64,000 nucleotides of DNA from Ceratotherium simum simum (lineage: Eukaryota; Chordata; Mammalia; Perissodactyla; Rhinocerotidae), in the NCBI RefSeq assembly GCF_000283155.1, contig NW_004454207.1, forward strand, positions 17,432,028 through 17,496,027, read 5' to 3'. The notes beneath the pieces are model-generated. The model did not search any database. It had not been told where the DNA came from and saw only the letters and a list, made by a program, of their open reading frames with translations. The translations under genes and the position numbers were made by a program. This document shows positions 36,045 to 51,027 of the stretch, one piece after another; positions within the stretch are counted from its first letter, which is position 1; each line of letters begins with the position of its first letter.

Positions 36045-37635
36045 TCAGAGAGCTATACCAGTGAGTAATTGTGCAACATTCTGTATCATGAAGAAAAAGC
36101 CAAGAAATGTAAATATCTTCTACATTGAAGTACAATATAAATAAACCAACCCAATATAATCTGAAAGGCCATTAAATTACATTACACTATACTATGGAAA
36201 TATAATGTCTTACTGTGATATTCCAAGCCAAGCAGAGAATTAAAAATTTTCTCACTTTCAGTAGTAACATGGTGCCTTTTTTCTGTTCCACAATTTTCCT
36301 TTAAAAAGCATTTCCAAGTAGCCTGGGATTTATCATTATTATGTCTTGAAGACCTTTTATCTACGAATAGAAAAAGAAAAAAATGATATGCTATGATAAT
36401 TTTGCTTACTTTCTCATTGCTAGGGAAGAAACGCTTTCCCTCACAGGACATATAATTTCTTAGAATTGACTATTGTCCCTAGAAGCTAATTGGTGGCCAT
36501 TAATTTTTTCCTTGCCTGTCAACAGAAGTGAAAACAGTAGTTGGCATGCTCACCTACTTGATTATAGCTATTATATCAATCAGAATCCTTTTCCTAGGAT
36601 TCATCATAATTTCTCCAGATAATTATGTATTGTTTCATTTTCCTCACCATTTTTTTTTGCTTTAGCCTTGACTACACACTAATTTATTTAAAATGGTTGA
36701 AGTCAATCATGCAATCAGTTAGAATTCATTCCCACAACATTTATGCAAAATCTACTGCAGCAATTGTTTTAAAAATAAAATTTAAAAATATGAAACCACT
36801 TTTATATATTCTGTCTACCCACGCGCTCTTTTGTTTGCCCTCCGTATTTTTCTCAGCTCATTTGGTTAGAGTCAGGGTGTAGTGGGTGACTGGGATTGGC
36901 CATGAGTCAGGGTGTGGCAAGCAGGGCTGCATATGATGGAAGCTGGAGCTTAAGAGGCAACTGTAGAAGGTGGCGAATGAATAGAGAACCTGAGCCCTAA
37001 CATTAGCTCCATTGTAATTAAGTTTTCATATAATATTCTTGAGTGATTCTATTTTAAAAACAATTATTCAATAAATATAATCTTTTCATTGTTTATGTTA
37101 CCTGGGAGGTTTGTCAAGATATTGGAAAGTGATTAAATATAAATTCCATCACTCTATATTAGAACAGTACTTCATAATAAATATTTTTTAAATACGAAAA
37201 AACTAATTAAACATGATGATATTAAATTTCCCAATTGAATATGTTCCACATACCATTGAAGCGAGGGAGTACTTGAGAATTATTCTTAATATCTTAGCTA
37301 AGCATGGCCCTGATTCTATTGGTCAAAAATAAGTTTAGGGGTATATATTTTTTTTATTATGAATGATATTAAAGCAAAAGATAGTAGAGGTTAGCCAAAG
37401 TTTATCTCATGATAAATGAATATGGCATTAGCCTGAAATATGAAACTTTTTAAACCATTTTCCCAGTCCTCTGGGGGACCAGCAGGGAAGATGAGTTGTG
37501 GATCAGCAGCTCAGTTTTTCAAAATATAAATCAATGATCAGTAGTAAAATTCTTAAGCCTCTATGGATAAAGGGAGGTGACTGAATTGATTTTTAAAAAC
37601 TTATCTCTTGATTTCTGCTATCCCATAAAACTACC
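36045..37635. other. Intronic stretch, nothing recognised
   Basis: About 1.6 kb of AT-rich unique-looking sequence. The ORFs at 36182-36451 and 36625-36882 show no family resemblance. Confidence 0.5.
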
Positions 37636-38550
37636 CCTCTTATACAGCCCCCCATATCATTAAATGGCACTGCCATTCATGCATTCATGCATCTGCTCAA
37701 GCCCATAACTGGGGATCCCCCTAAACTCCTAGATTTTCATTTACCTTCCACATCAAGTCTTTCAGTAAATTTTGTTAGTTCTACCTACAAAATAAATACT
37801 TAAAGGAAAACATCCTAACATTTCCACCCCCAGCACCAATGTACCTGTCAGTGAGCTGCTTCGATACCCTCTTTACTGGCCTACCTGCCTCCACTCTGAC
37901 TTACTGTCCCCACACTAGCCCATCCTCCCAGACTTGAACACCAAGGTGCCAGACTGATAGTTCTGGCATATAAATGCCACCAGGGGCTCTCTCCAAAATT
38001 CTCCAGGACATTCTCATTATATTTAGAATAAAACCCAAGTCTTTTCCATGTGTCCTACTGGAATTGGCCCATGGCTGTCTCTGAACTCATCGCCACTCTT
38101 TCTTTATGTCAATATAGCTATAATGACCTGTGCTATCCTTCAAATGTGCCAAGTGCACACTCATCTCAGGGCCTCTGCACTGGCTCTTCCCTCTGCCTGC
38201 CATAATCTTCCTCCAGGTATTCACATGGCTGATTTCTTCCCTTCACACAGATCTGTTTCACATGATCTTCAGAGCAAACTTTCCTGACATTTCTCTCTAA
38301 AATAGTACCTCCATTGGTCTCTTTCTCTGTAGCTGCTTTATTTTTTCATAGTAATTATAACCACCTGATATTATATTGTGCATGTATTCATTTATGTGTA
38401 TATTTTCCATCTCCCTCTCTGGAAGGCAAGTTACATGATAACAAGAATTTTGTCTGTTCTACTGACAAAATTGTTATACTCTCTAGTAACTAGAAAAGTA
38501 CCTGGAAAGGGGAGATATTTTAAAAATATTTGTTGAATGAATGAATGAAC
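37636..38550 (+). mobile_element. L2 3' region, sense
   Basis: About 0.9 kb following L2 order: CACATCAAGTCTTTCAGTAA, TTTACTGGCCTACCTGCCTC, GATAGTTCTGGCATATAAA, AGGGCCTCTGCACTGGCTCT, TCCCTCTGCCTGCC, and the tail ATTTGTTGAATGAATGAATG. Confidence 0.88.
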
Positions 38551-39410
38551 ATATTTCTTTTTTTGCATTTTAAGCAACACTTACCAAACTATTTGAATAA
38601 AATATTAAGTATCAAAACTAGCCAAATGACTTGATTTTCCTGAATACATGCATTTTGATAGACATATTAAGAGTTATGTCCTCCCGAGTGTTTTCTCTAT
38701 CGCTTTGACATGACTCTTAGATCAAGGTAATCTTGTATATGGTGTTAGTTTGTTCATAAACTGCTCTCCCAGCACTTCTCTGCTCAATTGCTTTGCCACT
38801 CCTCTCTCTTTGAGGCTTCTAAGGCTCCATGACTCTGTTGTGAGTCACCATAATTGTTTGTAACAGAAAGGAGAAATTTTGCCAATCCCAGTGTATTAGA
38901 GATAAGTAGAAAATAAAGCACCTCTTTTCCCCCAAATGGCTTTACCTGGTACATGCTGATATATTCTCCTGTACATTCATTTTTTTCTCCCAAGGAACGT
39001 GAGATTGTGTCTACTTTCTATAGCTCTCACAAGCTCTGTGCTCCACTATTACAAATTAATGTTAAAACATTTCAGGCTGAAGAAAGCAGAACTGAAATCC
39101 CATTCTGAGTCATTGAAACTCTATGGGTAATCCACATTCCCTTGACTTGCTAGGAAAATAGGCAATTGTCCGTCAACTCCTTTAAGTTAAAAAAAATACA
39201 TGCAGATAACAAAACAAACAAACAAACAAAAACCCATTGTAAAATGGAGCATGTTGGTGGGATGGCCACAAAGCATGTTTTATCGTCAGCTGTATAAACC
39301 TGTAAATATTGTTTTGTGACCAGATTTAGTTGATAGATTTAAATAGGGTTGTAGAGAAATTACCTCTGAGTATAGGACTCATCACAATGCATCCTATATA
39401 TGCTCTCATC
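38551..39410. other. Intronic stretch with a small AAAC run
   Basis: Unique-looking, with an AAAC microsatellite at 39209-39233. No gene seen. Confidence 0.5.
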
Positions 39411-39650
39411 TCATACATTCTTATGTATGACTTCATGTCTTATTGATCTTTTTATTTCTAATATAGTGCTTACTATCTGTAGGTACTTCATAAGTGCTCT
39501 TGAAATTGAATTATGGAGTTATAATTATTTATCTAGATTGTAAACTCCATGAGGGTTAAAAGCTGAGTTTTGTTTACCTTTGAGTCCTTGACAATCCCAG
39601 TACATTGCTTGCATAGCTAAAAGTCTTCAAAATGTTTTTGTTGAATTGTG
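39411..39650 (+). mobile_element. L2 3' end fragment, sense
   Basis: ATAGTGCTTACTATCTGTAG, TTGTAAACTCCATGAGGG and ATGTTTTTGTTGAATTG resemble the L2 or MIR-type tail in sense orientation. Diverged. Confidence 0.45.
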
Positions 39651-39859
39651 TTCTTGAAGGTAGATTGGTTCTCCTGCTATGGAAATAATGTAGGAAATAT
39701 TAATTATTCTTAAATTCAGAATCTAAATGCCTTTTGAGCCCTTAGCTAAACATTCAGTTCATTATTTCACAAATAATAATATTTTTCTTATTGGGCTATG
39801 TAGAATGCTAAATGCTATTGTCCTAAACTTTGATGGATATCATTAGAACAGATTTATTT

Positions 39860-40080
39860 TCCATACACTATATCCAGACACTTAATCTGTTATCCTGTTT
39901 AATCCTCATACCAAGCCATAAGGGAAAACTATTTATTTCACATTTGTATATAAGGAGACTGAGACTCAGAGAGTTTAAATAACTTCTCCAATTTGTCAAA
40001 TCAACAAGACAGAATCAGGAATTATTAGACCCATACCTCCCTGAAAGCTAAGTGTATGATCTTTCTTACTCTACCATCGT
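39860..40080 (-). mobile_element. MIR, antisense
   Basis: TGTTATCCTGTTTAATCCTC, then GGAGACTGAGACTCAGAGAG, then TTAAATAACTTCTCC and AGACAGAATCAGGA follow reverse MIR. Confidence 0.75.
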
Positions 40081-41659
40081 GCTTCTAAGAAACAAAGCAG
40101 AAAAAGTATTACTTAAAATACATTTTGAAAATTATCTATGATTTTGAAAGAACAAATTTTGTGGTAGCATGATTATAGGTATCCAAGAAGTATTGAGTAT
40201 TCTCAATATATTGGAGAGATTAGTATTTGAGGGACTAAAATTAAATTTTAGAGGGTGACTGGTCAACAGAGAAATGTACACTCATCCTAAACATCTATCT
40301 CACATTTCTCTCTTCTTTAAGAATACTAGACAATTTCAAGAATACTGTTCTCATTACCCTGGTCTGTTCTCACTTTTGTTTCTGGAAGACGGGATCCTAT
40401 TTTTCACTGTTCCATAACCCAAGTGTACGTGGAATGGGGAAAAAAGGGAGAGACTGCATCCCTTCATGATTAGTTAGGGAACCTTAACATAGGTAAAGAA
40501 TCAATCCCATACACAACTTCATGTATACCGACTTCTAGATGTTTCTATAACTGGCAGCTGGTAAGCAAAACAAATGTCCTTAAAATTCGCCTTCTACTCT
40601 GCAGAACAGTTTTGTTGATTGGGACATATTAATAACTCTGTAAGAGAGGTCTGTTTTTATTTTAAATAACTGTATCAGTTTTAATGTTGTCAGTAGTGTG
40701 TTCTGAAGAATGAAATGAGAGCTTGGAATACTTTTGTTGGTGGATACGCAGAAGTATTTTAGTGAATAATTACCAAGAGAAACGTCTCTACTATAATCGT
40801 TTTGTGGTTTTATTTTTTTTGGTAGACAAAATATGATTAGGACTTAAAATCAACCTGTGCTTCATGTCATTACTGTCAGAATTTCTTTAGTTTTTCAATG
40901 ATTTCAGTTTAGTGAGTGAGTGTGTATGTGTGTCTTTGTGTATGTGTGTGTGAGAGAGAGAATGGAGAGAGGGAGAAGGTGTCCCAAAAGGCAAGTTGTT
41001 TTCTTGACAATAAAATGTCAGTTGGTCTAGTCATGGTCTGGTGCTAATTACTTTGTTTTTTTATTGTAAGTAATTTGTTTAAATTTTCTTCCAATCCCAC
41101 CTTCGCCCATGAAGAAAATAAAGAGGGCTTTGTGTTTGTGTGTGTGTGTTCATTTTGTTTGGTCATTACCGTTCTTGCATTTGTTTTCCAGTTCTGTCTT
41201 CTGTCAATTTGATTCAACTAATATTTATTAAACACTATAAAGTATCAGAAACATTAAAATAATGGATAATTCTACACGTATCTTTTCTTTTTGGCAGCAA
41301 AATTGCTCACCCTCAACTGGCTGTGGGGCTGAGCTACATTTTAGCTTTAATGGTCACCCTTTTTCACAGTCATTTTGCTAATGTGTCAAATTTGTAGTTC
41401 AGCTGTTGTGCTATCTGGTAGTTTCCATTCACTTTTTATCAAAGACAGGTAAATCATATGAGAAACAGGCCTAAGTGATACTCGTCATGGCATAATACCA
41501 CAACATGACACTTAGAGATGTCTGCTCTGCTAGAGGTTATGGTTACTTAGTTGGATGTTTTTGCTCTCCTAACAAATTGTTCACGCTTTGAGAGGGAACA
41601 TTGCACAGAGCTATAGTAGTTGCTTGACAGAATTTTCAAGGAGCAGGTAACAAAGAATT
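40081..41659. other. Intronic stretch with GT/GA simple repeats
   Basis: Mostly unique. Imperfect GT then GA repeats lie at 40911-40979, and a second GT run at 41131-41149. No exon recognised. Confidence 0.5.
40911..40979 (+). repeat. Imperfect (GT)n-(GA)n microsatellite
   Basis: AGTGAGTGAGTGTGTATGTG runs into GTGTGTGTGAGAGAGAGAA and GGAGAGAGGGAGAAGG. Confidence 0.9.
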
Positions 41660-41780
41660 GGGAGGCAAAGATCTAGCAAGGACTCAAACTTGAATTTGCT
41701 CTGTTACTTTTGGCAAGCCAGTTGTTCTTTTTGTGCCTTGGATCTTTGATCTCTAAAACAAGGGAGTTGAATCAGCCCAG
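41660..41780 (+). mobile_element. MIR fragment, sense (weak)
   Basis: GTTACTTTTGGCAAGCCAG, then TTTTTGTGCCTTGG, then GATCTCTAAAACAAGGGAG parallels the MIR core order (…CTTGGGCAAGT…TCTGTAAAATGGG). Confidence 0.45.
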
Positions 41781-42108
41781 AATTTTTTATTTTTATTATT
41801 ATTTTTAAACTTCTGATTACTGTGAGGCATAAGGGGAGAAGCCAGAGATATTCCAACCCCCCTATCACAATGCTTAGCACATTACAGTGTTCACTATACA
41901 TCAGCTGAATTGAATTTATTTGGTTAAAACCTTGGGCGAAATATTGATGTATAAGACAAATAAAAGCAGAGCTACTTTTGTCAGAGAGGGGTGGGAAGTA
42001 CAACAAGGCATGGAGTCAAGCCCTGTGGACCACCCCTTATCTCTATTTTCACTTCACCTGCCTGGTGGGGCACTGTGGAAATCATAGGGCTTTAGGCAAC
42101 ACAATTTT

Positions 42109-42319
42109 TTTTTTTTTTAAAGATTTTATTTATTTATTTTTCCCCCAAAGCCCCAGTACATAGTTGTCTGTCATAGCTGCACATCCTTCTAGTTGCTGTA
42201 TGTGGGACGCGGCCTCAGCATGGCTGGAGGAGTGGTGCCTCGGTGCGCACCCGGGATCCGAACCCGGGCCGCCGGCAGCGGAGCGCATGCACTTAACCGC
42301 TAAGCCACGGGGCCGGCCC
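42109..42319 (-). mobile_element. ERE1-type tRNA SINE, antisense
   Basis: Starts with the reversed A tail (TTTTTTTTTAAAGATTTTAT), then CCAAAGCCCCAGTACATAG, CATCCTTCTAGTTGCTG, GATCCGAACCCGGGCC (B box) and the head CCACGGGGCCGGCCC. A perfect 16-bp target duplication, TAGGCAACACAATTTT, is at 42093-42108 and 42320-42335. It is about 2 kb upstream of the IL1RAPL1 exon and well preserved. Confidence 0.96.
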
Positions 42320-42335
42320 TAGGCAACACAATTTT

Positions 42336-46199
<3,864 letters not shown>

Positions 46200-46217
46200 C
46201 CAATGAAATTTCATTGG
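46200..46217. repeat. Perfect 18-bp palindrome with CCAAT/ATTGG
   Basis: CCAATGAAATTTCATTGG reads the same on both strands and puts a CCAAT motif at each end in inverted orientation. Confidence 0.95.
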
Positions 46218-46984
46218 CCAACAGCTCAGGGATCTGACTCAACCTTGTCCTAAATTGAGGGTTGACTTAGATAAAATCATGAAATGTATGGATTTGTCTT
46301 CATCTCCAAATTCTCCTTTCTCTGCCATTTTCTGGCCACGCCTACCTTTCCCTTTCCATGTCCCTTGTGTCTTCCTTTTCTTCTAATTCCTTCATCTTCT
46401 CAAAACTAGAACAATTCTGATGATGATCATTTAAGCTGTTTCAGTGTAGAAAGCAAAAGTCACAAAAAAGCAAAGTACTTAGGAAAAAATAATATAACAG
46501 TAACTAAATTCATATAAAATATGTAAATGGTGGGTTTGAATTTCAATCAATATGTGGTCCCAGCCCACCATTTACATTTTAAGTGGAATCTCTCTGTTAC
46601 TTCTAAATGTGAAAAAAATAACTTTGTCCCTTTGAAATAACTTTCAGGCATCAGCAAATATATGGACAGCACTTTCTTGGGCCAAAGGCCCAGAAATCAC
46701 ACTGTACAATTCTGAAGGTCAATCCAGGAGGGGAATCTACTTAGTCCTTTCAGGCAGCTGTACTTAAGAGAATCAAAAGACAGACACCATTGTCTTGCTG
46801 AGCTCGAGCCCTGAGGATGTCAGTCAGAGATGTGTCCTTCTTGTTATGGCTAGGAGACCATTTTCAGAACCTTCCAGAATAGATGATGGCAAATTCCATC
46901 ATTACCAGACTTTCAAGGAGTAGAAATCCATCCCATCTTTGACCTAGTGAGACACATTATACTTTACAATTTAGAATTTACTGA
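46218..46984. other. Intronic stretch, one inverted repeat
   Basis: About 770 bp of non-repeat sequence apart from the inverted repeat at 46521-46577. Confidence 0.5.
46521..46577. repeat. 14-bp perfect inverted repeat, 29-base loop
   Basis: ATGTAAATGGTGGG (46521-46534) and CCCACCATTTACAT (46564-46577) are exact reverse complements. Confidence 0.95.
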
Positions 46985-47480
46985 AAATTACCATTAATTA
47001 CTCATCTAAATACGGTTATTGCTTTATTTAAATTTTGGTTTTGGCTTTAAAATATAATTATACACTTTAATGGTAGCTATTTGGGTGAAATACAGAAAAC
47101 AATCTTGTTTCTTCTACTTTATATCATAAAAACATTCTGTTCCAGTTAAATATTCTTAGAAAAATACAATTTTAATGGCTATATGATATCCAAATGAATG
47201 TCCTATAATTTCACATGTATTGCTGTAAATTTGGAGTTTTCCAAATTCCATTATCATAAATAATGAAGTGATGATCTTTACCTATATATTTTCCCCTGAC
47301 TTTATAATTATTTCAGCAGGACAGATTCCTAAAAGGAAAAATACTGGATAAAAGGAAAGAATTTTGTTAAAGTTTCTTGCTACATATTTTCAGAATTCTT
47401 ACAAAAGTTGTACAAACTCTTACTAGAATTGTATAATGAGTGTAATAACTTTTAAATCTTTGATAAAACTAATAAAATGA
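46985..47480 (-). mobile_element. Antisense L1M 3' UTR piece
   Basis: AATGAATGTCCTATAATTTC, CATAAATAATGAAGTGATGA, GCAGGACAGATTCCTAAAAG and AAAAGTTGTACAAACTCTTA follow the L1M antisense 3' UTR order. Confidence 0.6.
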
Positions 47481-48096
47481 TCTTTGTAATATAGAGTTCT
47501 TGATGGAAAAGTCAGTTTCCTTTGATATCATAATCACTTCCTCTGCCCTCTTATTTCTTTCTCTTCAATCACTGAGTAGAGGTGGCCTCTCTTTTTTTCA
47601 GGATTATTTACATTTGGAGGGTTTCAAATAAATCTAATCCATTTAAATAAATGTCTATGGTTGATGAAATACAGAAAACTAATTGACTGTCTAAATCTCT
47701 ATCCATTTTCTTCTCTTGCTTTCCTAATGTTCAACTGAGAACTTTCTCTAGATTCTATGTTTCTTAGTAAAGTGCACAGTAATTTAGTGTGGTACTCTGG
47801 GCGCAGGGAATGTCAATAAATACTAATTGATAATAAGGTGTACATATGACAAAGGGCACACATCTCCAAATTTTCTGCAAGAGAAAATAATGAGACTGAA
47901 CTGAATAAGCTGCCCAACAGTGCTCTTATTTTTCCTTAATATGTACTTTCATTGGTTAAGTTTGTTAAAAAGGAAACACTTACCTGTCTGAGTGAGTAAC
48001 AAGTATTCACCAGATTATAACACGTGGAGGAAAGTGGTTGATGACAATATTGAAACCTCAAATTTTTAAACATCTGTTCTGGCAAAGGGACACACA
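47481..48096. other. Intronic stretch, nothing recognised
   Basis: About 600 bp of unique-looking sequence left of the Tigger1 element. Confidence 0.5.
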
Positions 48097-49930
48097 TAAA
48101 GGCATACCTCGTTTTATTAAGCTTTGCTTTATTGCACTTTGCAGATATTGCATTTTTTTTTTTTACGAATTGAAGATTTGTGGCAACCCTGCATCAAGCA
48201 TTTATTGGTGTGATTTTCCAACGGCGTTTGCTCACTTCGTGTCTCTGTGTCACATTTTGGTAATTCTTGCAATATTTTAAACTTTTTCATTATTATTATA
48301 TTTGTTATGGTGACCTGTGATCAGTGATCTTTGATGTTACTATTGTAATTGTTTTGACACACCACGAACCGTGCCCATATAAGATGGCAAACTTAGTCAA
48401 TAAATGTTGTGTGTGTTCCGACTGCTCCACTGACCCACCGTTCCCCTGTCTCTATCCCTCTCCTTGGGCCTCCCTATTCCCCGAAATACAACAATATTGA
48501 AGGTAGGCCAATTAATAACCCTACAATGGCCTCTAAGTGTTCAACTGAAAGGAAGAGTCACAAATGTCTCACTGTAAATCAAAAACTAGAAATGATTAAG
48601 CTTAGTGAGGAAGGTGTGTCAAAAGCTGAGGCAGGCTGAAAGCTAGGCCTCTTGCATCAAACAGTTAGCCAACTTGTGAATACAAAGGAAAGCTTCTTGA
48701 AGGAAATTAAAAGAGCTACTCCAGTGTACACATGAAGGATAAGGAAGGGAAACAGCCTTATTGCTGATGTGGAGAAAGGTTTAGTGGTCTAGATAGATCA
48801 AACCAGCGATAACACGCCCTTAAGCCAAAGCCTAATCCAGAGCAAGGCCCTAACTCTCTTCAATGGTATGAAGGCTGAGAGAGGTGAGGAAGCTGTAAAA
48901 GAAAAGTTGGAAGCTAGCAGGTGTTGGTTCATGAAGGTTAAGGAAAGAAGTCATCTCCAAACCATAAAAGTGCAAAGTGAAGCAGCAAGTGTTAATATAG
49001 AAGCTGTAGCAGGTTATCCAGAAGATCTAGCTAAGACCATTAATAAAGGTGGCTACACTAAACAACAGATTTTCAGTGTAGACAAAACAGCTTTCTACTG
49101 GAAGAAGATATCATCTAGGACTTTCATAGCTAGAGAGGAGAAGTCAATGCCTGGCTTCAAAGCTTCAAAGGACAGGCTGACTCTCTTGTTAGGGGCTAAT
49201 GCAGCTGTTGACTTGAAGTTGAAGCCAATGCTCATTTACCATTCCAAAAATCCAAGGCCCTTGAGAATTATGCTAAATCTACTCTGCCTGAGCTTTCTAA
49301 ATGGAACAACAAAATCTGGACGACAGCACATCTGTTTATAACATGGTATTGAATATTTTAAGCCCACTGTTGGGCGCTACTGCTCAGAAAAAAAGATTCC
49401 TTTCAAAATATTACAGCTCATTGATGATGCGCCTGGTCACCCAAGAGCTCTGATGGAGATGAACAACGAGATTAATGTGGTTTTCATGACTGCTAACACA
49501 ATATCCATTCTGCAGCCCATGGATTAAGGAGTAATTTCAACTTTCAAGTCTTATTATTTAAGAAATACATTTCATAAGGATATAGTTGCCATAGAAAATG
49601 ATTCCTCTAATGGATCTGGACAAAGTAAATTGAAAACCTTCTGGAAAGGACTCACCATTCTAGATGCCATTAAGAACATTCGTGATTCATGGAAAGAGGT
49701 CAAAATATCACATTAACAGGAGTTTGGAAGAAGTTCATACCAACCCTGATGAATGACTTTAAGGGGTTCAAGACTTCAGTGGAGGAAGTAACTGCAGATG
49801 TGGTGGAAATAGCAAGAGAACTAGAATTAGAGGTGGAGCCCGAAGATGTGATTGAATTGCTGCAATCTCATGATAAAATTTTAACAGATGAGGAGTTGCT
49901 TCTTATGATGAGCAAAGAAAGTGGTTTCTT

Positions 49931-50203
49931 GGGCCGGCTCCGTGGCTTAGCGGTTAAGTGCGCGTGCTCTGATGCTGGCGGCCCGGGTTCGGATCCCGGG
50001 CGCGCCCCGAGGCACCACTTCTCCGTCCAANNNNNNNNNNNNNNNNNNNNNNNNNNNNNNNNNNNNNNNNNNNNNNNNNNNNNNNNNNNNNNNNNNNNNN
50101 NNNNNNNNNNNNNNNNNNNNNNNNNNNNNNCAACTATCTACTGGGGCTTTGGGGGGAAAAAAATGAATAAATAAAATCATTAAAAAAAAAAAAAAAAAAA
50201 AAA
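49931..50203 (+). mobile_element. ERE1-type SINE inside Tigger1 (with gap)
   Basis: Head GGGCCGGCTCCGTGGCTTAG, B-box region GGGTTCGGATCCCGGG, tail CAACTATCTACTGGGGCTTT and a long A run. A perfect 17-bp target duplication, AAAGAAAGTGGTTTCTT, lies at 49914-49930 and 50204-50220, both copies being Tigger1 transposase sequence. The middle of the SINE is replaced by N. Confidence 0.97.
50031..50130. other. Assembly gap of 100 N
   Basis: Exactly 100 N. By comparison with the intact copy at 58787-59090, about 54 bases of SINE should lie here, so the N count is a placeholder. Confidence 0.95.
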
Positions 50204-51027
50204 AAAGAAAGTGGTTTCTTGAGATCGATTCTGCTTCTGGTGAAGGTGCTATGAAGATTGTTGAAATGACAACAAAGGATTTAGAATGTTATATAAACTT
50301 AGTTGGAAAAGCAGTGGCAAGATTTGAGAAGGCTGACTCCAATTTTGAAAGAAGTTCTACTGTGGCTAAAATGCTGTCAGACAGCGTTGCATGCTACAGA
50401 GAAATCTTTTGTGAAAGGAAGAGTCGATCAATGCGGCAAACTTCATTGTTGTCTTATGCTAAGAAGTTGCCACAGCCACCCCCACCTTCAGCAACCGCCA
50501 CTCTGATCTGTCAGCGGCCATCAACATGGAGGCAAGACCCTCCACCAGCAAAAAGATGATGATTGCTGAAGGCTCAAATGGTGGTTAGCATATTTTAGCA
50601 ATAAGGTATCTTTTACTTGTTATGCACATTAGGCTTTTTTTAGACATAATGTTATTGCCAATTACTAGACCACACTATAGTGTAAACATAACTTTTATAT
50701 GCACTAGGAAGCCAAAAAATTCGTGTGACTCACTTTATTGCAATATTCACTTTATTGCAGTGGTCTGGAACTGAACCTGCAATATCTCCGAGGTATGCCT
50801 GTACATGTAACTTTATCCAATTTAACTAAAGGCTAATTAAAGTAAAATATCACACTAGAACTTAACTAGCACACCTCGCCCTGTTACACCATACTATAGT
50901 TTGCAGAGTTTTAAATTTCAAGTAGACTGAGAGGAAAATGTCCATACGTTATATAATAGATCCTGATTGACATTTCTATAGGAAAACTCCTTGTCATGCA
51001 AATTATATGTTTAATTTACTGTGTTGC

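Larger units (their letters stand above)
48526..50588 (+). pseudogene. Tigger1 transposase pseudogene
   Basis: The original start is the ATG at 48526 (MASKCSTERKS...), the N-terminal DNA-binding helix region. The frame stops after KAEAG, where a TGA replaces an Arg codon (48637-48639). The catalytic part survives in pieces: [12 protein letters not shown] near 49072-49107 (first Asp), [12 protein letters not shown] near 49420 (second Asp) and QPMD followed by a TAA stop near 49519 (third Asp). A one-base loss near 49315 shifts the frame, a SINE with a sequencing gap sits in the C-terminal part, and a TGA at 50557 cuts the tail. The intact protein was a pogo-type DDE transposase that moved the element by cut and paste. 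This copy cannot make one. Confidence 0.93.
48099..50801 (+). mobile_element. Tigger1 DNA transposon (near full length)
   Basis: The left end AAGGCATACCTCG and right end CGAGGTATGCCTG are the inverted terminal repeats of the pogo-group Tigger1, with one mismatch in the first base. The target dinucleotide TA flanks it at 48097-48098 and 50802-50803. After removing the 290 bp added by the inner SINE and its duplicated site, about 2,413 bp remain, close to the roughly 2.4-kb consensus. The transposase gene is broken (see the pseudogene entry), so the element is dead. Confidence 0.97.

Noticed and set aside
49689..50174. 161-codon ORF running through the N gap
   Set aside because: It is Tigger1 transposase sequence that runs into an inserted SINE and unknown bases; it is not a gene.
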